From NCBI RefSeq assembly GCF_050589605.1, contig NZ_JBNGOO010000011.1: a DNA stretch of 64,000 bases. One strand, 5' to 3'. Source of the stretch: Granulosicoccus sp947495035. Its GTDB lineage: Bacteria > Pseudomonadota > Gammaproteobacteria > Granulosicoccales > Granulosicoccaceae. Shown here in pieces: positions 42,166-49,889 of the stretch. Numbering within the stretch: the first letter of the stretch is position 1; each line of letters opens with the position of its first letter. The notes beneath the pieces are model-generated. The model had not been told where the DNA came from. It did not search any database and saw only the letters and a program-made list of their open reading frames with translations. The position numbers and the translations under genes are program-made.

Positions 42166-42861
42166 ATGTCAAATCAGACTAGCAAGCACCCGAACCATGA
42201 AGAATTTGTTTCCTTGCTCCCGTGGTTTGTAAACCGGACGCTGGATGCCAACAAGCGAAATGAGGTGTTGAGCCACATCGAAACCTGTGATGAATGTCAG
42301 CGTGAAATCCGCTTTCTGGAAACCATGCGCGACACCTTGCAGAATGATGCCCGGGAGAATTACACACGACATGCCGACCTCGACAGGAACCTGGCCAGCG
42401 TGATGAGCCGGATTGATGAAAAGAGCCAGCCCTCCGGTACCACGGCCATTGCTGCCTCTTCGTTGCTGCAAAGGCTCGAGAAATATCTTGGCTTTTCAAT
42501 GCGACTGCCCGCAACACAATGGGGCGCCACGGCAGTGGCGGGTTTTCTGGTGGCCGTACTGGGGTTTCAGTTGTATTTCAACTCATCAAACGATGACTAT
42601 TCGGTTCTCAGCTCTCCCGGGCTGAATGACACGACCATGCGCTTGTCAGTCGAGATGACGACGTCCATGAATCAGCAGCAAGCCCAACTCATCATTCAGC
42701 AGGAAGCGGAAAAGTCCGGACATGCAATTGATATTGAAGTAATGAACGACGGTATTTTTTCAGTCGTTCTCAAAGAGCCGGTTGGTGTCGCCGAACTGAG
42801 CAGGTTGATCAGCGAGCTTGAGGCAATGGATCAGGTAAGACGAGTTGAGGTGCAACCGTAG
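42166..42861 (+). CDS. Anti-sigma factor with N-terminal zinc finger (zf-HC2) and one membrane helix
   Basis: 231 residues from the ATG at 42166, five bases after the sigma stop. The N-terminal anti-sigma domain contains the zinc motif 'HIETCDECQREI' (HxxxCxxC, about 37-48), which holds the sigma factor. A single transmembrane segment is near 120-145 ('ATAVAGFLVAVLGFQLYF'). A periplasmic C-terminal domain of about 85 residues follows, with 'LIIQQEAEKSGHAIDIEVM' and 'LISELEAMDQVRRVEV'. This topology suits release of the sigma factor by regulated proteolysis. The nearby subtilase lipoprotein is an attractive but unproven trigger. Confidence 0.88.
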   Translation: MSNQTSKHPNHEEFVSLLPWFVNRTLDANKRNEVLSHIETCDECQREIRFLETMRDTLQNDARENYTRHADLDRNLASVMSRIDEKSQPSGTTAIAASSLLQRLEKYLGFSMRLPATQWGATAVAGFLVAVLGFQLYFNSSNDDYSVLSSPGLNDTTMRLSVEMTTSMNQQQAQLIIQQEAEKSGHAIDIEVMNDGIFSVVLKEPVGVAELSRLISELEAMDQVRRVEVQP

Positions 42862-42945
42862 GGGTTCTGCAGATGCAGAAGATGCACCGCATTCTGTGAT
42901 TCCACTGGCTCGAGCAATACCGTTTGCTCAGCCTCGTTCTGTGTC

Positions 42946-43548
42946 TCAGATCCGTGATGGCAGCTTGTAGGCAACTTTATCGCCATTGATGACGATGACT
43001 TTCCGTGCCTTCAATGTTTCCACGATGGCCAGGAGTTCCTGGTCACCGAGCTTCTTTCCGAACAGCGTGTTGATGGTGTTCTTGAGAGTGTCCACTTTTC
43101 GCGGACGCGACTGTCCTCTGCCAACCAGGTTCTCCAGGATAGCGGCAATCCTGTCATCGTCAGTCGGCGTGCCCGTCTTGCGCAACACGGGAATATCCGC
43201 CACATCGTCGACACGGGAAAGGCTAACCCCATAGGACTTCATGTGAGCCACCAGAGGCTCGAACCCCTTGTCTCTCGAGACAATATGCAGACATGCACCG
43301 GGATCCTGCAGTGACAAGCGCCCCAGATGAAAGGCGATATGAAAATCCAGTGCATTCTTCCCGTTACCTGAGGTCCTGATGTATTCAGCTCTGTCTCCCA
43401 GCTTCTGCATGCCGGCGGCAAGCTCGAAGGAAATCTTGTGCTGATTCAATCCACAGAAAACCAGTACCCTGAAAGTTCGATCAGCAAGAAGTTCCAGATT
43501 CGATGGCTGAACATTCTCGTAATCGATGAGGACATAATTGATTGACAA
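42946..43548 (-). CDS. NYN/PIN-like nuclease-domain protein
   Basis: A 200-residue protein. The N-terminal half has the PIN/NYN nuclease pattern: 'NYVLIDYENVQPSNLELL' with acidic residues Asp9 and Glu11, 'GNGKNALDFHIAFHLGRL' and 'LHIVSRDKGFEPLVAHM', giving the acidic cluster expected for metal-dependent RNA cleavage. The C-terminal 60 residues ('DTLKNTINTLFGKKLGDQELLAIVETL') look like a small winged-helix or helical tail. It is cytoplasmic. It has no adjacent antitoxin-like partner, so a toxin role is not supported. Confidence 0.75.
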   Translation of the reverse strand: MSINYVLIDYENVQPSNLELLADRTFRVLVFCGLNQHKISFELAAGMQKLGDRAEYIRTSGNGKNALDFHIAFHLGRLSLQDPGACLHIVSRDKGFEPLVAHMKSYGVSLSRVDDVADIPVLRKTGTPTDDDRIAAILENLVGRGQSRPRKVDTLKNTINTLFGKKLGDQELLAIVETLKARKVIVINGDKVAYKLPSRI

Positions 43549-43604
43549 CCGCTTCTCCTCCTGGATTTCATTCCCACGACTTCTTCCGAGAGCCGCGCTT
43601 CCGT

Positions 43605-44006
43605 CTACTCAGGATACTTTTCAAACTGGCGAATCGTCTCCAGTTGATTATCCCAGTTCGCTCTACTGGACATGAAGATATGCCCTTGCGGTTCTATCGG
43701 GACATCACTATCGAGGCTGCCGGCGGGCACCACGACCAACGCGCCGTCAGCCTGAATATTCGGTAGCGCGGACCCGCACCGGGAACAGAAATTCCTCACA
43801 TGTCGAGTGTCCGGTATCTGGTAGCTGTTGACCCTGTCCTCACCCGATAACCAGGTCAGTGTTGCTCCGGCTGCAAAAATATTGGCCGCATGCGCGGAAC
43901 CGGTATCCTTTCGACAGTGCCGACAATGACAGAGCAGGAAATTTCGGAATTCTCCTTCCATTTCAAAGCTCACATCACCACACAAACACGATCCGGCGTA
44001 TTTCAT
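43605..44006 (-). CDS. GFA (CENP-V/GFA) zinc domain protein
   Basis: A 133-residue protein covering one GFA fold. Zinc-ligand motifs are 'GSCLCGDVSFE', 'LCHCRHCRKDTGSAH' and 'FCSRCGSALPNI', all in the usual order and spacing. The family includes the glutathione-dependent formaldehyde-activating enzyme, but most members are uncharacterised and no formaldehyde genes are nearby. It lies 56 bases downstream of the NYN gene on the same strand. Confidence 0.92.
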   Translation of the reverse strand: MKYAGSCLCGDVSFEMEGEFRNFLLCHCRHCRKDTGSAHAANIFAAGATLTWLSGEDRVNSYQIPDTRHVRNFCSRCGSALPNIQADGALVVVPAGSLDSDVPIEPQGHIFMSSRANWDNQLETIRQFEKYPE

Positions 44007-44154
44007 TCTTCTTCAATCCTCATGGACATCAACACCACTGCATTCGCAATGGTGTACAGGTTCTGCTTCGGCTCCGCCTGATGATTTTGCAGGAGAGGCA
44101 TGTTCGAACGCCAGGGGCGGCTGTCGAGTGCAAACGTGCAGTTATTGCCTGATC

Positions 44155-45135
44155 TCATGACGGCGCACCCAGGCGCTCGCGGTATCGCATGGGTGGAATA
44201 CCCATCGATTTTCGAAATTCCCGGCGAAAGGTTTCTGCAGAACCAAACCCGCAGACCTCCCAGACATCCGACAACGGAATGGTGCTGTTTTCCAGCAATT
44301 CCGCAGCCCGTGAGATACGCTCGACCTTCAGCCAGTTCAACGGGGTCGTGCCTGCCTCCTCGTGAAACCGTCGTGCCAGCGTTCGACTGCTGGTAGCGGC
44401 TGCGTCGGCCATGCGCTCGATCGGCCAATCCTCGTCTATCGACGCCCGAATACGATCCTGCAATGCAGACAGTCCAGAACCAACACGCGCGCGGGGTTTC
44501 GGGCGGGGCACGAATTGGCGCTGGCCGCCATCTCTTTGAGCAGGCAGCACCAGCCGCCTCGCCACGGACGCGGCAACCTGCGCCCCGAAATCCTGCCGAA
44601 TGATGTGCAGTCCCAGATCCAGCCCTGCCGCCGAACCGGCAGACGTCAACACGCGCTCACTTTCGACAAACAGCACATCGGGGTCCACACTGACCTCAGG
44701 ATACTGCGCCGCCAGCTTGTCCGTATAACGCCAGTGGGTTGTCGCACGCTTTCCGTTCAGGAGTCCCGCTGCCGCCAGTACGAAAACACCGGAGCAGATG
44801 GAGGCGACCCGTGCACCGCGTTCGTGGGCGGCGTACAGAGCCGCGCACAGCTCTTCCGGCACTGGGGTATCTGCACCGCGCCACCCCGGCACGATGATGA
44901 GGCTGGCCTCGGTCAGCAGACCCAGATCATCCTGCGCGTCGACGGTAATGCCCCCGACGGCACGTATGGGCCCGGGCTCTGCCTTGACCGTCGCGAAGCG
45001 ATACCAGTTCTCGAACTCGGGTCGTGGCAACGCAAACAGCTCCACGGCGATGCCGAACTCGAAAGTGCACAAACCGTCATAGGCAATGGCACACACCAGC
45101 GGATGTTTTTCGGGGAAATTGGCAAATTTGCCCAT
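44155..45135 (-). CDS. ftrA: GlxA/FtrA-type transcriptional regulator (DJ-1/PfpI plus AraC)
   Basis: 326 residues from the ATG at 45135. The N-terminal class I amidotransferase-like (DJ-1/PfpI) domain (about 10-190) includes 'VCAIAYDGLCTFEFGIAVELFA', 'IIVPGWRGAD' and the nucleophile-elbow Cys in 'SICSGVFVLAAAGLL'. The C-terminal AraC domain (about 225-322) contains 'WPIERMADAAATSSRTLARRFHEEAG' and 'PLSDVWEVCGFGSAETFRREFRKSMG'. The order matches FtrA. It is divergent from the NTF2-like and VOC genes across 98 bases and is likely their regulator. Confidence 0.88.
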   Translation of the reverse strand: MGKFANFPEKHPLVCAIAYDGLCTFEFGIAVELFALPRPEFENWYRFATVKAEPGPIRAVGGITVDAQDDLGLLTEASLIIVPGWRGADTPVPEELCAALYAAHERGARVASICSGVFVLAAAGLLNGKRATTHWRYTDKLAAQYPEVSVDPDVLFVESERVLTSAGSAAGLDLGLHIIRQDFGAQVAASVARRLVLPAQRDGGQRQFVPRPKPRARVGSGLSALQDRIRASIDEDWPIERMADAAATSSRTLARRFHEEAGTTPLNWLKVERISRAAELLENSTIPLSDVWEVCGFGSAETFRREFRKSMGIPPMRYRERLGAPS

Positions 45136-45233
45136 ATTGGCAGTATCCGACTGTGTAATGTCAATTATGACAGTACTACAAACTCTCTGTTGGTCGCAAA
45201 CTGTGTTCAACACATTGACACGCAGAAAAGACA
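45136..45233. promoter_or_regulatory. Divergent promoter with two inverted repeats
   Basis: TGTCA-ATTA-TGACA (45159-45172) and TGTGTT-C-AACACA (45202-45214) lie between the GlxA-type regulator and the NTF2-like gene. Either could be the regulator's operator. Confidence 0.35.
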
Positions 45234-45638
45234 ATGACTATCCATACAGAACTGTTGGCCGCAATCGATACCTACTTCGACGCCATTCATCACTGCGATG
45301 TCGACAAACTGAATGCCGTGTTCCATCCGCAATCCAGCCTCTTCGACGCGGATAACGGCACCGTTTTTGTCGAGCCGATAGACAGCTTCCGCCGCGATGT
45401 TGCAGGTCGTGTGTCGCCTGCCAGCAAGGGCCAGACGCGCCAGGCCGAAGTACTGCTGATCGACTTTCTGTCCCCGATCAGCGCAACCGTGAAGATCCGC
45501 ATTCGGGCCCATCAGAACGTTTTCGTGGATCATCTGGGTTTCGTGCACGGCCAGGATGGCTGGCAGATCGTCTCCAAGATCTGGCATCTGGAGAGTATTG
45601 TAGACACAGACGAACAGACACAAGGCACAGCCGCCTGA
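45234..45638 (+). CDS. NTF2/SnoaL-like protein (putative lumazine-binding type)
   Basis: A 134-residue single-domain protein. The cone-shaped NTF2 fold is suggested by an opening helix 'LLAAIDTYFDAIHHCDVDKLNAVFHPQSSLF', strands 'AEVLLIDFLSPISATVKIRIRA' and the ending 'VDHLGFVHGQDGWQIVSKIWH'. The terminal DGWQIVSKIW phrase is typical of the putative lumazine-binding subgroup. The fold is used for isomerases, cyclases and ligand binding, so no reaction can be assigned. It lies 45 bases before the VOC gene and opposite a GlxA-type regulator. Confidence 0.85.
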   Translation: MTIHTELLAAIDTYFDAIHHCDVDKLNAVFHPQSSLFDADNGTVFVEPIDSFRRDVAGRVSPASKGQTRQAEVLLIDFLSPISATVKIRIRAHQNVFVDHLGFVHGQDGWQIVSKIWHLESIVDTDEQTQGTAA

Positions 45639-45683
45639 ACAACTCCCCTTTTTGACACGACCAACACCACAAAGGAAAACACG

Positions 45684-46064
45684 ATGAGCAAGATGAACGC
45701 AGTCGGATGGTTCGATATCTTCGTTGATGATATGGACCGAGCCGTGGCCTTTTACGAAACCCTGCTCGGATCCAGCCTGGAACCCATGGGTGACCCCACC
45801 GGCGAGTCGCAGATGATGAGCTTTCCCGCAGACATGAGCGTCTATGGAGCCGGAGGCGCCTTGACCAAGTCACCTCACGCAAGCCCCGGTATCGGCGGCA
45901 CCATCGTGTATTTCATGGTTGAAGACTGTGCCGTACAGCAGGAGCGAGTTGCCGATGCCGGCGGTGTCGTGGTCAGGCCGAAATTCTCGATCGGCGATTT
46001 TGGCTGGATACTGCTGTGTCAGGATACCGAAGGCAACATGATCGGTTTCAACTCCATGAAGTAG
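45684..46064 (+). CDS. VOC-family (glyoxalase/bleomycin-resistance fold) protein
   Basis: A 126-residue protein with one paired beta-alpha-beta-beta-beta fold. It opens with 'VGWFDIFVDDMDRAVAFYETLLG' and ends with 'FGWILLCQDTEGNMIGFNSMK', the standard VOC pattern for predicted-lactoylglutathione-lyase-like proteins. Possible metal ligands sit at the start of strand 1 and near the terminal Glu. AGGAAA precedes the start. Function is unknown; detoxification of an electrophile is plausible given the regulator type. Confidence 0.9.
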   Translation: MSKMNAVGWFDIFVDDMDRAVAFYETLLGSSLEPMGDPTGESQMMSFPADMSVYGAGGALTKSPHASPGIGGTIVYFMVEDCAVQQERVADAGGVVVRPKFSIGDFGWILLCQDTEGNMIGFNSMK

Positions 46065-46081
46065 CCTGCCGTTCATCGAGA

Positions 46082-46109
46082 CCCACTGTACGAACGTATG
46101 AACAGTGGG
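46082..46109 (+). terminator. Hairpin after the VOC gene
   Basis: CCCACTGT (46082-46089) and ACAGTGGG (46102-46109) form a perfect 8-bp stem. CATCG (46074-46078) and CGATG (46111-46115) extend it after a small internal loop. No T-run follows, so termination is likely but not certain. It may serve the convergent sigma gene as well. Confidence 0.5.
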
Positions 46110-46180
46110 CCGATGAGACTGATTGCCACCGTCGCGTTTCCATCGCCCAAATGTCCCTGCTCGCGGGTGTTTTCGGAGCC

Positions 46181-47410
46181 TCAGGACAGGATCACCTGAC
46201 GCTTTCTTTCCAGCAGTCTGCGCGCTGCGGCATTCGGTGCGATGCGAATCGCCTGATCATAGGCCGCACACGCCTCGCCGATTCGCCCGACCTTCTCCAG
46301 CACATGAGCACGGGCAGCGTGCCAGGGTTGATATTCTTCGAGCTCGGATTGCAGTTCGCCCAGCTTTTCCAATGCCAGCTCGGCGCGACCGGTCTCGGCC
46401 ATGACCACCGACCAGTTCAGAGCCACAACCGGTGTCGGCTCGAAGGCCCAGAGAGACTGATACAGCAGAGACATCTGCGGCCAGTCCGGCCCCGGACGCA
46501 TCATGTGACAATCGGCAATGGCAGCCTTGATCTGAAAGGGACCGGGAGCCCGCTTCCGGATAGCACCTTCCAGAACCGCCTGCGCCTCCGCGATGAACTC
46601 GTCCTGCCAATGTGCCGGATCCTGCGATTCCACCGGTACCATGACCCCGTCCGCATCGATACGCGCAGACCGCCGGGCCTCTGTCAACAGCATCAGCGCC
46701 AGAACTCCTTCCATTTCCGGTTCACCCGGTTTGAGATGATTCAACAGGCGCGCCAGAAAAATCCCTTCCCGGCACAGATCCCGAGCGCTGTCATCTTCGG
46801 TCACATAGCCGGTGGTGAAGATCAGGTACACGGTCGAGAGTACCGTTTCGAGTCGGCTCTGCCATTGATCCGGTTCGGGAACCCTGTAAGCGATTCCCTT
46901 GAGCCTGATCTTTGCCTTGGCCCGGGACAGGCGCTGCCCCATGGTCTGTTCGGTATCGAGAAAGGCGGCGGCAATCTCACGAGTCGTCAGATTGCACACG
47001 GTACGCAGGGTCAATGCCACACGCGACTTCTCTTCCAGCGCCGGATGACAGCAAGTGAAGATCAGGCGAAGACGCTCATCCGGGATGGTCTCTGGCAGCT
47101 CACTATCAATGTACTCGGGAGAAACCCTTCGCAAGTCGTTCGATTTTCGGGTTTCCCGCTGCCCGGCACGCATGTGGTCGATGCCCTTGTTGAGCCCGAC
47201 CTTCATCAGCCAGGCCAGAGGATCGTGCGGGGCACCCATTCGACTCCAGTGCTTCAGAGCCGACATGCACGCCTCCTGCAAGGCATCCTCGGCCAGCTGA
47301 AAATCACCCAACCGAGTCATCAGACCGGCCAGCAAACGCCCCCGATCACGGCGCAGCACATCATCAATGACATGAGTCACGGCGATGGTTTCGGGGGCGG
47401 CATCGTTCAT
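46181..47410 (-). CDS. ECF42-type RNA polymerase sigma factor with C-terminal TPR extension
   Basis: A 409-residue protein, about twice the usual ECF length. N-terminal sigma regions 2 and 4 (about 15-190) include 'RLGDFQLAEDALQEACMSALKHW' and 'LTLRTVCNLTTREIAAAFLDTEQTMGQRLSRAKAKI' in segments. The C-terminal ~200 residues form a helical DUF6596/TPR-like region ('ARDLCREGIFLARLLNHLKPGEPEMEGVLALMLL', 'LYQSLWAFEPTPVVALNWSVVMAETG'). In this ECF group a YciI (DGPF) gene is the regular partner instead of an anti-sigma factor. Here it lies five bases upstream on the same strand, as expected. Confidence 0.92.
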   Translation of the reverse strand: MNDAAPETIAVTHVIDDVLRRDRGRLLAGLMTRLGDFQLAEDALQEACMSALKHWSRMGAPHDPLAWLMKVGLNKGIDHMRAGQRETRKSNDLRRVSPEYIDSELPETIPDERLRLIFTCCHPALEEKSRVALTLRTVCNLTTREIAAAFLDTEQTMGQRLSRAKAKIRLKGIAYRVPEPDQWQSRLETVLSTVYLIFTTGYVTEDDSARDLCREGIFLARLLNHLKPGEPEMEGVLALMLLTEARRSARIDADGVMVPVESQDPAHWQDEFIAEAQAVLEGAIRKRAPGPFQIKAAIADCHMMRPGPDWPQMSLLYQSLWAFEPTPVVALNWSVVMAETGRAELALEKLGELQSELEEYQPWHAARAHVLEKVGRIGEACAAYDQAIRIAPNAAARRLLERKRQVILS

Positions 47411-47415
47411 GCTGA

Positions 47416-47775
47416 TCAGCCAGCGGGGTTGTAATCCATCAAGGGTCGCACCTCGATGGTACCGAACTTCGCAGACGGAATCAGAGCGGCGTACTTCAAG
47501 GCGGCATCCAGATCCGGCACATCCACCACATAGTATCCCCCCAGATGTTCACGGGTCTCGGCAAAGGGGCCATCCATGGTCTCGACCTTTCCCGATGTGA
47601 TTCGAAGCGAGGTGGCCGCCTCGATGCCCTGCAGCCCTTCACCATCGCACAGTACACCGTCAGCCTTCATCTGATCATTGGCAGCGAAGAAACCGGCCAT
47701 CATCTTTTCGAATTCAGGTGTGCCATGGACAGGCTCTCGAGCGGGGTCGTTATAGATCAACAGCATGTATTTCAT
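47416..47775 (-). CDS. YciI-family (DGPF domain) protein
   Basis: A 119-residue protein of ferredoxin-like fold. The hallmark 'DGPFAETREHLGGYYVVDVPD' is visible near residues 68-88 and the start 'MKYMLLIYNDPA' is typical. YciI-related DGPF proteins are encoded next to ECF42 sigma factors and are part of that regulatory unit. The biochemical role is unsettled. The gap to the sigma gene is five bases. Confidence 0.93.
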   Translation of the reverse strand: MKYMLLIYNDPAREPVHGTPEFEKMMAGFFAANDQMKADGVLCDGEGLQGIEAATSLRITSGKVETMDGPFAETREHLGGYYVVDVPDLDAALKYAALIPSAKFGTIEVRPLMDYNPAG

Positions 47776-47803
47776 CGGATTTCTTCCTTACAAGTAAGCA
47801 GTC

Positions 47804-48196
47804 TCAAAGACCGGGGAGGTTGACAGCCATGCACACCATGAGATTGATGGTGGCAAGGATGTTGGAGCCGTTGCCGACATAGCGCAACGGGTGAGCTGCG
47901 TTGTCGATTTGCAGCCCGAAGGGATGGGCGACACGCCCCAACACCAGCAATGCGCCGGAGATGTGCAGATAGAGGGCTGAAGTATTCATGCCTTCAGCCA
48001 GAATCATGAGAATCAGCACCAAAGCTGACCAGTCGGCACAATTCCCATGTTGTCGAATACGTTGCAACAACACGGGATTGCCACCATCCCCCATGGATTG
48101 CCCCATTCTCGATCGCAATGCGCTCACCCGGAGCCACAGTACAAGCCAGATGAGCGCGATAGCCAGAGCGTAGATCGGCGTCGTTGAAAACAGCAT
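47804..48196 (-). CDS. MAPEG-family membrane protein
   Basis: A 130-residue protein with four hydrophobic helices. 'LQRIRQHGNCADWSALVLILMILAEG' contains the MAPEG RxxxNxxE-like element (R-x-x-x-N after helix 1), and 'GALLVLGRVAHPFGLQ' is the conserved third-helix region. Family members include microsomal glutathione transferases and related inner-membrane proteins. It lies 28 bases upstream of the YciI gene on the same strand, so it may belong to the ECF42 transcription unit. A 214-base gap separates it from the MNIO stop. Confidence 0.85.
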   Translation of the reverse strand: MLFSTTPIYALAIALIWLVLWLRVSALRSRMGQSMGDGGNPVLLQRIRQHGNCADWSALVLILMILAEGMNTSALYLHISGALLVLGRVAHPFGLQIDNAAHPLRYVGNGSNILATINLMVCMAVNLPGL

Positions 48197-48410
48197 GTCG
48201 GATCAGTCCTGTCAGAGGGTTCATGACTCAAGGACGTCTGCACGACTCGTTTTTCGACATGAGATGAAAAAATATCCTACCGTATACGCCGCTATCGGAA
48301 ATATTTCACAAAGAGCTTGCCAGCAGGACGCCCTGACCCGACCGCTCGAGCGGCACTCCCACCCGGTAAGCATCTGTGAATATCGCGGGCTCGTCAATCA
48401 GCCCCGCCTC

Positions 48411-49889
48411 TCAGAATATCGATTGCGCGTTGTCCGGCGTAATCTCGATTTCGAACAGACCAGCTCGACCCGGCTCATCCGGCAGCGTGCCCTCTCCCAG
48501 AGCAAGCAGCATCGGGAGGGGGTCGAACTCGAAGCGCACCAGCCGCGTTTCACCGTCAATCAGTGTCTCCAGTATGGCAATCTCGAACTCGATGACTTCG
48601 GCGAGCTGCGGCACATTGATATCCAGCCCCTGGATGAATCCGGCAAATGCTCGTGCCTCCGTCGCAGCGAACAGATTGGGTGTGACGTTCTTGCGGTATT
48701 CGGCCAGAATGGCGCGATATACCGGCTCGCCGAGTGCGAGTATCAGCAGTCGCGTAGTGCGCCGCAGATTACTGGTGATCATCGATGCACGAAACTCCAG
48801 AGACAATTTCTGCAACAATGCAAGCCCCTCATCGTTGGCCAGTTCCCTGCCCAGTTCCTGCTCGGGTGGTTTTCCGATGACAAGCGAACCCAGCTCGGTC
48901 TGCCAGGCCACCGGCGTCACCGTGTCCTCATCTCGTTGCTCCACAGGCCTGGGCTCGGGAGCGTGGGCTCCGGCATCACGCTGTCCAGCTGGATCACGCC
49001 GAGAGCCACGCAATGTCCACAATTCTCTGAGCCGTTCCAATTGCCAGCAGATCTCATCCAATCCGACGGATTCGACAAAGGATGGATAGATCTCGAAGAT
49101 GATTGCCTTGAGATTCGGCAACCGGGCGACGATTTCCCTTGACTGCGTGAACAGCGCGTCGGGAATCGGCCCGGAGTGCGCGTCCAGCCAGTAGCCGTCC
49201 ATCCAGAATCCACCGGCCAGATGCACCTCCCAGACGCGCTCCAGTGGCAACTGATCGATGAACGCATCAACAGGCTGACGACCATTCAGGGCGTTGGTGT
49301 GAATGTTGTGCAAGTCCAGCAAGATGCCGGAGTCGGCCTGCGTCGCGACCGCCGCCACGAAGTCTCCATCCGCCATTTCATCAGGCCGAGAGGCCAGATA
49401 ATTGACACCCGTCTCGACAGCCAGATGTATCCCCAGTTCATCCCGCAACCGTCGGATCGAATCGACAACCACGTCAACGCCCTGCTCGCTCTGACGAGGT
49501 GGAAGAAAGAATCCGGTCTGGAACGCTTCGGTACTATTGAAGTTGAGGTGTTCGCTTGCCCAGGGCGATCCCAGATCCTGAATGATGTCACGCAACAGCG
49601 TGGTCTGATTCGGGTCGTGATTATTGCTTCCCCCCACCGGCACGCCGATACTGTGCACCAGCTTGTTGAAAGGCAGCTCACGAATATGTCGGGCCACCTC
49701 CTCGGGTTGACGGTAGCGATTGCTGTCTGCGCCCGTATCCAGCCACGTCGTCTGAGGCTCGACCTCGATGACATCAACCAGGTCGGCCTGATGACGCAGA
49801 ATCGGCTCGATTGCCGAAGAGAAGGTGATACCCACCCCCATCTCCGGCAATTCCAGCCAACTCTGGCTAATTGGGGAATTCACCGCCAT
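48411..49889 (-). CDS. DUF692 multinuclear non-heme iron-dependent oxidase (MNIO) fused to a partner-like C-terminal domain
   Basis: A 492-residue protein. The N-terminal TIM-barrel (about 15-290) is a DUF692/MNIO domain. Likely iron ligands are His79 in 'KLVHSIG', Glu113-His114 in 'SEHLNF', Glu159 in 'AVETGVNYL', Asp192/His194/His197 in 'LLDLHNIHTNA', His223 in 'EVHLAGG', Asp236/His238 in 'LDAHSG' and Glu266 in 'IFEIYPS'. After a charged linker (about 295-330) comes a C-terminal domain of about 150 residues with 'NVPQLAEVIEFEIAILETL' and 'FEFDPLPMLLALGEG', reminiscent of the DUF2063-type partner proteins that recognise substrates for MbnB or BufB. Known MNIOs oxidise Cys or other residues of ribosomal peptides. 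The start overlaps the upstream gene by 23 bases (ATG at 49841 is an alternative), indicating a tight operon. Confidence 0.85.
   Translation of the reverse strand: MAVNSPISQSWLELPEMGVGITFSSAIEPILRHQADLVDVIEVEPQTTWLDTGADSNRYRQPEEVARHIRELPFNKLVHSIGVPVGGSNNHDPNQTTLLRDIIQDLGSPWASEHLNFNSTEAFQTGFFLPPRQSEQGVDVVVDSIRRLRDELGIHLAVETGVNYLASRPDEMADGDFVAAVATQADSGILLDLHNIHTNALNGRQPVDAFIDQLPLERVWEVHLAGGFWMDGYWLDAHSGPIPDALFTQSREIVARLPNLKAIIFEIYPSFVESVGLDEICWQLERLRELWTLRGSRRDPAGQRDAGAHAPEPRPVEQRDEDTVTPVAWQTELGSLVIGKPPEQELGRELANDEGLALLQKLSLEFRASMITSNLRRTTRLLILALGEPVYRAILAEYRKNVTPNLFAATEARAFAGFIQGLDINVPQLAEVIEFEIAILETLIDGETRLVRFEFDPLPMLLALGEGTLPDEPGRAGLFEIEITPDNAQSIF

Noticed and set aside
42946..43548. NYN/PIN protein as a toxin-antitoxin toxin
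   Set aside because: No small antitoxin-like gene lies beside it, and the protein is larger than typical VapC toxins.
46016..47434. 472-codon open frame opposite the ECF42 sigma gene
   Set aside because: It is antisense to a clearly conserved sigma factor, and the product has no domain signs.
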